Shown one piece after another: positions 33,981-42,346 of a stretch of 64,000 nucleotides of DNA (positions are counted from its first letter, which is position 1; the number at the start of each line of letters is the position of its first letter). Source of the stretch: Xylanibacter oryzae DSM 17970 (GTDB lineage: Bacteria > Bacteroidota > Bacteroidia > Bacteroidales > Bacteroidaceae); contig NZ_KK073873.1 of the NCBI RefSeq assembly GCF_000585355.1, forward strand, positions 1,266,703-1,330,702, given 5' to 3'. Both the position numbers and the translations under genes were made by a program. The notes below the pieces were generated by a model that worked only from the letters and a program-made list of their open reading frames with translations, had not been told where the DNA came from and ran no database searches.

Positions 33981-34303
33981 GTCAGCACAGCGAAGCCGTA
34001 TAAGTGGATGAGTAGCACTGGCACAGCAGCCGTATGCGTGAATGAGTAACGTCAGCACAGCGAAGCGCATGCACAAAAGCATCAGCAGCGAAACGGTGCG
34101 CGAGCGATAACGGTGCGCGAGCTTGCAAACGATAGCGGAGAAGCGTTAAACGAGAGCGACCGAATGAAGCGTTAAGAAACGAAGCTGTCTGAGCGCAGCG
34201 AGTTCTTCGTTTTAGCTGAATGACAGAGCGGAGTAGCTTCGCAGCGTGTTTGCGTTTTTTCTTTTGGTTCGGTTTTCTTTTGTACACACAAAAGAAAATG
34301 AAC
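33981..34303. repeat. Dispersed repeat, copy 2, with short tandem repeats
   Basis: 34096-34303 is the inverse of 14696-14905. The left part adds direct repeats of GTCAGCACAGCGAAG (33981 and 34051) and a degenerate middle copy at about 34016. No gene. Confidence 0.78.
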
Positions 34304-34346
34304 AAGCCAGCAACCACGAAGAATAGATCTTAAGGATTAGCAATCC

Positions 34347-36221
34347 TTAAAACGGACAGCCATCCCCTTTGACAGGCGGTATGTCATCATCATCCTCAAA
34401 GTTGAATGTACCCTGTTCAGCATCATTCCTTGGTACCCAGTTCTTGTGATTGATCGTATAGTCGATATACCTAACCATCTTGGCATCACTCGTGTCGGCA
34501 TGACAGATGTTGTACCTGCCACTTTCGGGGTCGAAACATATGGCTGCATGACCTACGGTTCCCATCCTCGGCTGACTCCTTATCTTGTCTACGTAAACCA
34601 CGATTCTGTTTATCGAATCGTCCTTGTGCATAATGATACCAGTATCGCAGAGGTTGTAGAACATCGAACTGCCACTGATGTCGTACAGTGTGGGCATCGC
34701 CATCTTGCCGCTCGATAGCAGAACAGGCTTGCGGGGATGCGCTACCAGTATTACACAGATACACTTGTCGGTGGCAAATTCGGCCAGCATCCTGATGTTC
34801 TCGTTTATCTTCTCATAGTCGGTAACGCCACTCTCATGGCTCAGGTCGATATACGCAAACGGGTCTATGAGCAACAGTTTGATATCCTCCTTGATGATCA
34901 ACTGCTCTGCCGTATGCAGTATCGTCGGCATATCCTTCTTGATGTCACCGCCTATGTGGAAGATATTACTGTCCATATACCTCTTGCACCGATCGTAAGC
35001 CCCATCGTGCACGTTCACTTTATCATGCACATTATAACCCAAAAGTTTTGAGGCATACTCAGTGTAATGCTCCTGTATAGGCCTTTTCTCAGGCGAGAAT
35101 ACCGCACATTTCCATCCGAATCTGACCAACAGGCGAACAGCTATGAAGTCGGCGAAAGTACTCTTACCTGTACCGGGCGAACCGGTGAGGACGATAAACT
35201 GCCCTTCAAGAAACCGCATGTTGTTATCCAGTTCATAGAGACCGATCGACTTGCCATCAGGCAGTCCGTTATCACGGATATCATCCATGCCATCCTCTAC
35301 ATCAGTCAGAGTAACGACACCCGACAGCGGACAGTCTACCGCGTTGTCTATGCAGTATTTCACGGCTTCCTTACCGCCCTCTATCAGACACTCGTTGGCA
35401 TCATTGACCTCCTCCATTTCTTTCCCTACAGGCCAGCTCCACTCTACTATCTTGCAACGGCTCTCACCGAAGTATAGAGCAAGGTTCTTACGTAGTTTCT
35501 GTCCCGGAGTATCCATGTCGCCGGCTATGTAGATAGTCTTCAGATTGTCGAGATGCGAATACTTGAAACGGTCAAAATTGCAGACCTCAAAGTTCGACCC
35601 ATTGGCTACGCTTATCACATTCTCATATCCGCAGTGTGCTATCGACAGAGCATCCATACGGCCCTCGGTGATGAACAGTTCGGTCTGCCCAAGGGCGGCA
35701 TCAATATTCCATGGTATCAGCTCGCAATCCGAGTCCTGAAGTAGCCGTTTGTCTACAGTGCGATACATACAGTTTACAGCCACTTTGCCATCGTATCCGG
35801 GGAAAGCCATGCAGGCGAAATCCAAGCCTTTAAAGTTGCGCACACCCTCCATCACATGCATCCTCATCATGAGGTCTTCGTCGTCAAGTTTACGGCTCTT
35901 GAGATAGGCTATGATATCAGGCGAGTGCAATATCTTGAGGTCGTCACATTTAGGCAACTTATAATCGTGCTTGTGCACAGGCCGTGAACGGTCGTTATAG
36001 GTTCGGCATTTCTCTTTGAGGATGAACGTCCTTCCGCAATGAAAGCACTTACCGATACCTGTCTTCAGATTCAGCTTGACGGAGGTATCGCCCGGATGAC
36101 CACGATCATCACGGCATGCAGGACACGTACTGCGGGCAATATCGCCCTTGATATGCTTTAAGTCGAAGTCAGCTTTGGGTACAATCAGAAATCCACGCTT
36201 TGTCTCCTTGTATTCTTTCAT
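34347..36221 (-). CDS. Primase-helicase (zinc finger, TOPRIM, DnaB-like helicase)
   Basis: A 624-residue protein with a zinc finger (Cys33, Cys36, Cys59, Cys62), a TOPRIM domain (FITEGRMDAL near 190 and IAGDMDTPGQ near 240) and a RecA-like helicase core with Walker A TGSPGTGKST (about 345-354) and LLLIDPFAYID. The order matches T7 gp4/Twinkle-type phage primase-helicases. It would prime and unwind the element's DNA. It ends with an acidic tail FNFEDDDDIPP, and the next gene upstream is 4 bp away. Confidence 0.9.
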   Translation of the reverse strand: MKEYKETKRGFLIVPKADFDLKHIKGDIARSTCPACRDDRGHPGDTSVKLNLKTGIGKCFHCGRTFILKEKCRTYNDRSRPVHKHDYKLPKCDDLKILHSPDIIAYLKSRKLDDEDLMMRMHVMEGVRNFKGLDFACMAFPGYDGKVAVNCMYRTVDKRLLQDSDCELIPWNIDAALGQTELFITEGRMDALSIAHCGYENVISVANGSNFEVCNFDRFKYSHLDNLKTIYIAGDMDTPGQKLRKNLALYFGESRCKIVEWSWPVGKEMEEVNDANECLIEGGKEAVKYCIDNAVDCPLSGVVTLTDVEDGMDDIRDNGLPDGKSIGLYELDNNMRFLEGQFIVLTGSPGTGKSTFADFIAVRLLVRFGWKCAVFSPEKRPIQEHYTEYASKLLGYNVHDKVNVHDGAYDRCKRYMDSNIFHIGGDIKKDMPTILHTAEQLIIKEDIKLLLIDPFAYIDLSHESGVTDYEKINENIRMLAEFATDKCICVILVAHPRKPVLLSSGKMAMPTLYDISGSSMFYNLCDTGIIMHKDDSINRIVVYVDKIRSQPRMGTVGHAAICFDPESGRYNICHADTSDAKMVRYIDYTINHKNWVPRNDAEQGTFNFEDDDDIPPVKGDGCPF

Positions 36222-36225
36222 CGCC

Positions 36226-37146
36226 CTACTCCCAGCATTGCGTTTTGTTGTTCCATTCCATCATGTCGTCCATACAGGCAGGTGCATCCATCGGTACAAT
36301 CTCACCGTGTGGCCCTCTGCGCCGCCCCTTCGAATCTATCGTGCCGTAGCCGTCAAACGGTTTGCCGGCCTTTCTCTTAGCCTGCTCTACATTGAAGCGG
36401 AGCATATTGTTAATCTTCTTGTTCAGTTCCTCACGTGGAGCCTTGCCCGGACGTATCCAGTTCACGAAGTAGCGCTTGGCACGTGATATGGTAAACGGTT
36501 CGCCGTCATCGTAACATCCGTTCATCTCTATCTCATCAATAAAACTGCGTTTTACAAATTCTCTGATCATTTTGTTGGAGCATATGCAAAGAGCCATTCG
36601 CTGTTCTATCTTCTCAAGCCAATCCGGTGAACGGAAAATATCTTCTATTAATTCATGAAAATCTGTGGTGCTGGTAGTGGTTCTTATTGGTACACCAGTA
36701 CCAATATTCTTTGTATTTTGTATTCTTGTATTTTGTATCTGAGATCTGCGCGCCTCTGCGCGTACCTTATAGAGCGTCGTTGATTCACCATTGAGTGGCC
36801 GTTCATTCACCGTTGATTCACCACCGGACGGCGTGTCACCAAGAATGGTCTCAATATTGAATGTTTTTTGTAGCAGTCGGCACTGGAAATGTTCGCCCTC
36901 TACATCAAAAAGTCCGAAGTCTTTGATGATATGCCATACGTACGATTTCTTCTTGTGTGCCAGCATTGATATTATCAGCAGGGTTTCTTCATTACCGATA
37001 GCGTCTTCATACTTTGCCAGTTCGAAAACTATCATCATAAATACACCTAGGCCCTCTGCCTTTTCGGCGCGTCTTAGTTCGTATACTCCTTTGCTTTCCA
37101 TAAGTTTGCGACTTATCTGAATGTAGCCTGATCTTTTCTTTTTCAT
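36226..37146 (-). CDS. DnaD/Lin1244-like replication-associated protein
   Basis: A 306-residue protein starting MKKKRSGYIQISRKLM. The N-terminal winged-helix-like part (about 5-100, GLGVFMMIVFELAKYED) resembles the DUF4373/Lin1244 domain seen before helicases in phages. A low-complexity linker follows (about 110-160), then a C-terminal domain (FVKRSFIDEIEMNG, YFVNWIRPGK). It likely loads or recruits the helicase encoded just downstream. Overlaps in function with phage replication initiators; exact role unknown. Confidence 0.68.
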   Translation of the reverse strand: MKKKRSGYIQISRKLMESKGVYELRRAEKAEGLGVFMMIVFELAKYEDAIGNEETLLIISMLAHKKKSYVWHIIKDFGLFDVEGEHFQCRLLQKTFNIETILGDTPSGGESTVNERPLNGESTTLYKVRAEARRSQIQNTRIQNTKNIGTGVPIRTTTSTTDFHELIEDIFRSPDWLEKIEQRMALCICSNKMIREFVKRSFIDEIEMNGCYDDGEPFTISRAKRYFVNWIRPGKAPREELNKKINNMLRFNVEQAKRKAGKPFDGYGTIDSKGRRRGPHGEIVPMDAPACMDDMMEWNNKTQCWE

Positions 37147-37174
37147 ACTCTTTATTATTTTTGATTTGATATAC

Positions 37175-37642
37175 TTAATCTAGTGTTTTATTTATTGTGG
37201 CGTTTGCCTTGAAGTTCTGGTCTATAAAGTGCCTTGGGTGGTCTGAGTAGCTCACGTGTATCCACTCACTGCCACGGTGGTCGTGCTCCCATAGCAACTG
37301 GTCTACATGATTGTTGGTCATTAGTATCTGCCACAGTTTCACGGCATACTCCTTGCTGCGTATATGCAGGTCGGCAGCCTTGCCCGACAGATGCTGGCTC
37401 TTGCCAACACCGCCAATGCGCTTGTTGAGCAGCTTACAGCGATAACCTGAAGTCACTATGATAGACTCTTTCAGCATGATACGTGTAGGCTCCAATATGC
37501 AGGTGCATAGTTTTCTAAGATTTTCGATGATACCCTCATCCGGGGTATTGTTGATGTGCAGGTTATCCGCTGTATGCGACCTGATGAATTCAGACAACAT
37601 AAAATGTTCTGATAGTAATTGATGAATATCCAATTTATCCAT
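37175..37642 (-). CDS. M15-family peptidase (endolysin-like)
   Basis: A 155-residue protein without signal peptide. Zinc ligands are visible in SQHLSGKAADLHI (His and Asp) and EWIHVSY (His), as in M15A D-Ala-D-Ala carboxypeptidases. Starts MDKLDIHQLLSEHFMLSEF. In phages this family is the endolysin. It sits first in the replication operon, 22 bp after a terminator-like hairpin. Confidence 0.87.
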   Translation of the reverse strand: MDKLDIHQLLSEHFMLSEFIRSHTADNLHINNTPDEGIIENLRKLCTCILEPTRIMLKESIIVTSGYRCKLLNKRIGGVGKSQHLSGKAADLHIRSKEYAVKLWQILMTNNHVDQLLWEHDHRGSEWIHVSYSDHPRHFIDQNFKANATINKTLD

Positions 37643-37664
37643 TTTGATTTGTGTTAAAAAAAAG

Positions 37665-37714
37665 ACAGAGCGGTGGCCGTACGAAGAAGTTCCGTACTTC
37701 CACGCACCCTGTCA
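37665..37714 (-). terminator. Terminator or attenuator before the M15-replication operon
   Basis: A nested hairpin on the minus strand (GACAG/CTGTC outer, GTGG/CCAC middle, GTACG/CGTAC inner) is followed by eight Ts (37664-37657). It lies between the leader promoter and the M15 start, with no room for another promoter, so it may be an attenuator. Confidence 0.8.
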
Positions 37715-37771
37715 GATATCACTAAAATAAAGACTTATATCAATTAACCATTGAGCAATATCGCCTTGCGG

Positions 37772-37954
37772 TTAACTATTGATATTGATAAAAACGTTGA
37801 TAATAACTTGTGGCGGTTTAAAGTTTTCACCTGAGAAATTCTTGTAGTTAGAATTCCCCCCACCCGAAGGTGGGAGGACCGGATCTGTCATTCGCTTTAT
37901 CGGCAGCAACCAATATGCTGCGGAATGATTATCCACTGATGAAATATTTTTCAT
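37772..37954 (-). CDS. Possible 60-aa leader ORF
   Basis: Starts MKNISSVDNHSAAYWL, about 36 bp after the predicted transcription start. It contains a CCCACC-CGAA-GGTGGG hairpin at about 37859-37874. It may be a real small gene or a leader whose translation controls the downstream terminator. No family recognised. Confidence 0.35.
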   Translation of the reverse strand: MKNISSVDNHSAAYWLLPIKRMTDPVLPPSGGGNSNYKNFSGENFKPPQVIINVFININS

Positions 37955-37970
37955 TGGCTTTAAGTTTGCA

Positions 37971-38003
37971 TAGAAACGACGTTGTTTCTACATTGCAAAG
38001 GTA
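37971..38003 (-). promoter_or_regulatory. Promoter with overlapping inverted repeat
   Basis: The -7 box TACCTTTG (38003-37996) is followed by an inverted repeat TAGAAAC-GACGTT-GTTTCTA (37971-37990) at the expected transcription start. The repeat is a good repressor-site candidate for the element's leader transcript. Confidence 0.55.
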
Positions 38004-38030
38004 CTGATAAAACAAAGCCTCGCCAAACAA

Positions 38031-38079
38031 AAAAAGGGGTCAATTTATGCCAAAAGTGGCATAAATTAACCCCTTTTTT
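38031..38079. terminator. Strong bidirectional terminator
   Basis: GGGGTCAATTTATGCC (38036-38051) and GGCATAAATTAACCCC (38058-38073) pair with one mismatch. A-runs and T-runs flank both sides. It ends the 38078-38494 gene. Confidence 0.9.
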
Positions 38080-38494
38080 ATTTGGTTTTTCCAAAAAAAA
38101 TATTATACCGTTTAGGGGGTTTGCTATTATTATGCCTGCAAATATTTTTGTAAATGGTTTTACTCGATTTTCCATTATAAAAAAATATGCTAGACGCCAC
38201 CTTTTCAAAATAGCTAATAGACAAGCTTTCTTTTAAAAATTTAGAATACACATTATAAACAAGATTATAAAAATGCTTCTTGTCAAGCACTCCAAAGTTC
38301 GGTAATATAATGAATTTATCGTCTCTCATAATACCTTTTATCACTTCATCCTCAAAAAGTTTTGTGATAAGGTCTTTGAATAGTTCTACTTTGCTTTCGT
38401 CGGGTGGTAGAAAAACACGCCATAGCATCATAAAGTGATTAACACATTCTTCGTTTGTTAGAACTTTGGTTTGATTATTTCCTATAGGATCCAT
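38078..38494 (-). CDS. Hypothetical protein, 138 aa
   Basis: A basic-ended cytosolic protein starting MDPIGNNQTKVLTNEECV, with LLWRVFLPP-like early helices and a lysine-rich tail (KPPKRYNIFFGKTK) that could bind nucleic acid. It is a single-gene unit with a consensus promoter and a strong terminator, next to the element's control region. No family recognised. Confidence 0.6.
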   Translation of the reverse strand: MDPIGNNQTKVLTNEECVNHFMMLWRVFLPPDESKVELFKDLITKLFEDEVIKGIMRDDKFIILPNFGVLDKKHFYNLVYNVYSKFLKESLSISYFEKVASSIFFYNGKSSKTIYKNICRHNNSKPPKRYNIFFGKTK

Positions 38495-38517
38495 TGTATG
38501 TTTAAGTTTTATAAATG

Positions 38518-38549
38518 CAAAGGTACAAAAAAATCATAAAAGATACAAA
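38518..38549 (-). promoter_or_regulatory. Promoter of the 138-aa gene
   Basis: TACCTTTG (38525-38518) with TTTG about 20 bp upstream fits the Bacteroidetes consensus; start codon 24 bp downstream. Confidence 0.75.
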
Positions 38550-38648
38550 TATTACATGCATAAATTAATGTACAAAATACAATCATTACATCGACGTATA
38601 GTATTTCATTTACAATATTTAATACGTATTTACAAAAACGAAATTAAA

Positions 38649-38703
38649 TTACATACATAGGTGGGTCTTGATACGTACGCGTACATATCATATATGTATG
38701 TAA
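38649..38703. other. Nested dyad symmetry in the control region
   Basis: An 11-bp arm TTACATACATA (38649-38659) pairs with TATGTATGTAA (38693-38703). Between them is a perfect palindrome GTACGCGTAC (38675-38684). It is a candidate replication origin or operator. Confidence 0.5.
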
Positions 38704-38873
38704 AAATAAGGCGTAAACATGACATTACCCTTGATGGTTACTCTTAACTAACACAAACACATCATCAAGTATACGCCCTAGTTGTGGGTTCAAACTCAAC
38801 TCATTATTTGTGTCTATTTAAATATCAAAGGTGTCTGAGCTAATTTTGAATAACGCAAATACTTACGTAAATG
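38700..38873 (-). ncRNA. Candidate small RNA
   Basis: A -7 box TACCTTTG lies at 38887-38880. About 100-165 bp downstream on the minus strand is a nested hairpin (GGCGTA/TACGCC outer and CTTGATG/CATCAAG inner, 38710-38777) followed by TTATTTTTAC. No frame longer than a few codons is inside. No good -33 element is seen, so this is tentative. Confidence 0.35.
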
Positions 38874-39104
38874 CAAGTACAAAGGTAATAAATTATCAGT
38901 TATTATCACTTATGTAAATAAATATCCGGTGCATTTAGTCACATGCATTTGCTGTTTATTCATCAAATAAGGTGACCATATTACGGATCACAAATGCTTT
39001 AATTGTTATTCAGCTATTGAATACTATCATACCTTTTTTACACTGGAATAATACAATAATGATGATTTACATAAAGAAGATTAGATATATTATGATAATA
39101 AAAT
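38874..39104. other. AT-rich non-coding DNA
   Basis: Part of the roughly 750-bp gap between divergent genes. It contains short direct repeats of the type TTACGTAAATGCA/TATGTAAATAAA and no supported gene. Confidence 0.4.
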
Positions 39105-39135
39105 TTTGAGCATTAACAATTATTTTATATCTTTG
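39105..39135 (+). promoter_or_regulatory. Promoter of the two-gene membrane system
   Basis: TTTG (39105-39108), 19-bp spacer and TATCTTTG (39128-39135) match the consensus. A second weaker -7-like TATTTTTG is at 39202-39209, nearer the gene. Confidence 0.7.
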
Positions 39136-39162
39136 CAGAATATTACAAAAAGTTCATTTATT

Positions 39163-39201
39163 ATGGCTAAAACTAGCAATAGAAAAGCTAGACTTAAATA
39201 G
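39163..39201 (+). CDS. 12-codon leader ORF
   Basis: ATG to TAG encoding MAKTSNRKARLK, about 25 bp after the predicted transcription start and 63 bp before the first gene. A CTAGC/GCTAG hairpin overlaps it. It may be a leader peptide or chance. Confidence 0.3.
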   Translation: MAKTSNRKARLK

Positions 39202-39264
39202 AATATTTTTGCATTAAAATAAAATTAATAAATGAAACCGTAATTTAAAACCAATATATTCTTT

Positions 39265-39873
39265 ATGCCAACAAAAAAAAATTACAACGACTTAAAAGAA
39301 GAGATCTTGAAGGAGTCCCATAATGGGAAAAGTCCAGAAGAAATATCCGAAATATACAAAATTCCTCAAATAGTTGTCGAAAGGTGGATAGAACAAGAAG
39401 AACAAAATATAGATGTTTTTTCAACAGAAGCCAAATTTGTACAACCACCAAAACTGAAAAAAAGTCAGACTGGCAAGATTAAAGAGTTCTTTAAACAAAT
39501 TATTAATAAGCATTGTATGGTCTGCGTAATTATTATTGCATTAATATGCATTACATCACTTACTTGTAGCTTTCGTAAAAAGATTATTTCTAATAATTCT
39601 CAGAAGCAAGATCTTGTTACTAATAACAAAGTTGAATCATTGATAACAATCAATAAAATGATAGAAAAGGATCTAGAAGAAAATAATAAGCAAATAGTTG
39701 AGTTAAACGCAATTATTAAAAATGCCATAAAACAGAGGACTAAAGATTCTTTGATAATAATATATAAAAATCACAAAATCAATCGATCCATTATAAGAAA
39801 AATTGCTCTCGGTGGAACTCGTAAATATATTCAGCAAAGCTATTCAAAAGTAACTAAAGATTCAATAAAATAA
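39265..39873 (+). CDS. Unknown membrane protein with HTH-like N-terminus and coiled coil
   Basis: A 202-residue protein. The N-terminus (NGKSPEEISEIYKIPQIVVERWI) looks like a short helix-turn-helix of the terminase-small-subunit or transposase type. One membrane helix follows (about 87-107, MVCVIIIALICITSLTC), then a coiled-coil region (IEKDLEENNKQIVELNAII). It precedes the 691-aa gene by 2 bp and is surely co-transcribed with it. Not recognised. Confidence 0.62.
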   Translation: MPTKKNYNDLKEEILKESHNGKSPEEISEIYKIPQIVVERWIEQEEQNIDVFSTEAKFVQPPKLKKSQTGKIKEFFKQIINKHCMVCVIIIALICITSLTCSFRKKIISNNSQKQDLVTNNKVESLITINKMIEKDLEENNKQIVELNAIIKNAIKQRTKDSLIIIYKNHKINRSIIRKIALGGTRKYIQQSYSKVTKDSIK

Positions 39874-39875
39874 TT

Positions 39876-41951
39876 ATGTTTAATTTCTTTTCAAATACAT
39901 ACACATTTGTCATTACCATATTTGCCGCTATGTTTGGTATGGCTTTCCCTTTAATTCTTCAGAGTATTCAACGAATAGATGAAAAATATAATTCAGAATA
40001 TTTAACCAAACAATTTTACGATGAGAATATATTCAAAAGCTTCAAAACACTGTTGATAATTTTCGCCTGTCTTATATGTCTTTCTCATTTTATATTAGGG
40101 GACTTTACAAGTTATATTTTTTTATATTATGCACAATCTTTCTTTTTAGGATATATTGTTTTTCTAGTTATTTTGCTCATATTACTTTTCAATAAAATAT
40201 CAATTTATTATAATGTTGATAGTTTGTTTTCCTATTTGGAGAAAAATATGACAAAAGATAATTGCTATGCAATTTTCGATATCTTAAAATTTGCATATAA
40301 AAAAGGAAAAGAATATATATATAAAAAATCTGTATCTGTTATATGTAAATATTTTCAGAAAGAACAAGAAAAAGCTAAAAGTAGAACGTATGTTGTCTAT
40401 TCTGATTTTTTATATGATATTTTATCCCAAATAAGTGTAATTATAAAAAATACAGATAAACAATTAACACATTTGGATTTTAGTAATATAGTAGATACCA
40501 TTCTTACTGTTAATAATAAATTTATCTCTAATAGAACTTATCTTTACCTTTTTTTTATATTAAAAAATGCTTCAACTGTAGAAAATACTATTTTGTTGCA
40601 AAGATATTGGAAAGTTGCTAGTTCGTACTATATTAATAATTTTGAAGGCTTACAATCAAATGATGATACACAAGAACATGCAAGAACAGAGTTTTATCAT
40701 TTCAATATAATGCTGGGAACATTATATGTTTATAAGAAGCAATACCCTTATTTGAAATACATTATAAATTTTACTCAAACATTTCCAGAAAGCTATCCAC
40801 TTATACCAGGAACAATTAAGGAAATCACAGATACTGCATTATATTTTTCTGAGGATCCTTATTCATTTTTTAAATTTAATATGTTTGATTCTGATATAGG
40901 GATAAATGCAGATGAAGATATTGAAAATCAATTATACCATTATCTCTCTCTCTTATTTATTCGCTTATGGTCCATAGATTATTATAATGCTTATAATTCG
41001 AGTCCTCTAGAGGAACCATTACCAGCCAATAATATAGATAAAAATGAGGCTTGCATCAGATGCATGAAAACAATAAAAAAATTTGTTAGTGAGTGGTATA
41101 AAAGTGACAAGTTGAAAGCTTTCAGCTTGTCACAAGTTCCTGAAGAGGCAACTGTGGTTAAGCTTATTGATAGCAATATAGAAAATTTAAATGAAAAGAA
41201 TAATGAGATTATAAATAGAGATAGCTATGACAAAAACAAACTCCAAAATATTTATAATAATCTTATATATTATAATGCTTTACCCCAATCTGATTTGTTT
41301 ACAACAACTGATTCTGAGTCAACTAATAAAAAAGAATTCAATATAGGAAGTTGTGAAAAGCTTGAAAAAAGATGTTTAAAAAAGGAGTGTGATGACGAAA
41401 ATCCATTCATAGGTAAAATATTATCTACTAGACTTGAATATATTGCAAATTCGAAATGCATTTACCAACTTTTCAATTCATTTGAATACGAAACAAAACC
41501 TATCAAATATACGGAATTAGAGCAAAAACTTGCTTCTAAAAAATTAACCACGGATGATTGTATAATAGATATCTCTAGAAATATTAATTTTGAAACAGAT
41601 GCTAATATATATATTGTTGGTAATTGTAATATAAAGAAGTGTTTATTTATTTGCAAAAAGAAAGATATGCCGTCTTTCTGTATAGAAAAGACATCCTTTA
41701 CTAATACAAATGGAGAGACATCTATTTATCCAAATGGTAAACAATTGATTGGTCCTAATGGAGAAGAATTGATTGATCAAAATGAGAAAATATTTATTGA
41801 ACCAAAAGAGATAGACAAATACAATCACCTTTATGCATATGTTACAAAAAGTGATGACATTTCTTATAAGATATATGCTGTTCAAACTATCACAATGGAA
41901 TCCCCCATAGTAGAGAAACCTCATGGCACACTAATAATAATTACAGGTTAA
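39876..41951 (+). CDS. Large unknown protein with three N-terminal membrane helices
   Basis: A 691-residue protein. Three hydrophobic helices are near residues 7-27, 58-80 and 85-110; the rest (about 115-690) is cytosolic, helical and lysine-rich. Near the C-terminus is a short degenerate repeat (YPNGKQLIGPNGEELIDQN, about 615-640). It forms a two-gene operon with the HTH/coiled-coil membrane protein. The pair resembles sensor-effector membrane modules in defence islands, but no known family was identified. Confidence 0.62.
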   Translation: MFNFFSNTYTFVITIFAAMFGMAFPLILQSIQRIDEKYNSEYLTKQFYDENIFKSFKTLLIIFACLICLSHFILGDFTSYIFLYYAQSFFLGYIVFLVILLILLFNKISIYYNVDSLFSYLEKNMTKDNCYAIFDILKFAYKKGKEYIYKKSVSVICKYFQKEQEKAKSRTYVVYSDFLYDILSQISVIIKNTDKQLTHLDFSNIVDTILTVNNKFISNRTYLYLFFILKNASTVENTILLQRYWKVASSYYINNFEGLQSNDDTQEHARTEFYHFNIMLGTLYVYKKQYPYLKYIINFTQTFPESYPLIPGTIKEITDTALYFSEDPYSFFKFNMFDSDIGINADEDIENQLYHYLSLLFIRLWSIDYYNAYNSSPLEEPLPANNIDKNEACIRCMKTIKKFVSEWYKSDKLKAFSLSQVPEEATVVKLIDSNIENLNEKNNEIINRDSYDKNKLQNIYNNLIYYNALPQSDLFTTTDSESTNKKEFNIGSCEKLEKRCLKKECDDENPFIGKILSTRLEYIANSKCIYQLFNSFEYETKPIKYTELEQKLASKKLTTDDCIIDISRNINFETDANIYIVGNCNIKKCLFICKKKDMPSFCIEKTSFTNTNGETSIYPNGKQLIGPNGEELIDQNEKIFIEPKEIDKYNHLYAYVTKSDDISYKIYAVQTITMESPIVEKPHGTLIIITG

Positions 41952-42346
41952 CAAAAACGTGGAAAATTTATATTAAGTATGTATTTCCACTTTGCTATCA
42001 AACCTTTGGTTCGGATATAGATCAAATTATCTCTCGATTTTTTACATACCCAGCCCACCGGTTGCTCAAGAAATTTTATAAGTTAATCGGATAATTAACT
42101 ATTCACTGTTCTCATTGCCTATACGTTCAGATTTAACGCATAAGGAGATAGAAGGACAAAAAACTTGTCCCTCTGTGGTTAAGGACATATCACGAAGTAC
42201 GCAGAATACGAAAGACAACGTCTCTAACGCTTTAATAAAGACTTTTGGGCATCAATCAGATGAATACATTTGCAACTGTTTTATGGCATTGACATTGCCA
42301 TTTTACGAACAAATCACATACGTATTATACGTATAAATGGAACAGC
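41952..42346. other. Intergenic DNA, no supported gene
   Basis: About 395 bp. An open frame at 42115-42336 lacks family resemblance or a promoter-like box and is not called. No terminator hairpin with a T-run was identified. Confidence 0.45.

Noticed and set aside
33960-34330. 111-codon frame within the dispersed repeat
   Set aside because: Same repeat DNA occurs at 14.7 kb without a corresponding intact frame.
37665-37714. tRNA-like structure
   Set aside because: The fold is a single nested hairpin followed by eight Ts on the minus strand, as in a terminator; no anticodon arm or CCA end.
42115-42336. 73-codon plus-strand frame
   Set aside because: No promoter-like box, no family resemblance and low-complexity surroundings; not called.
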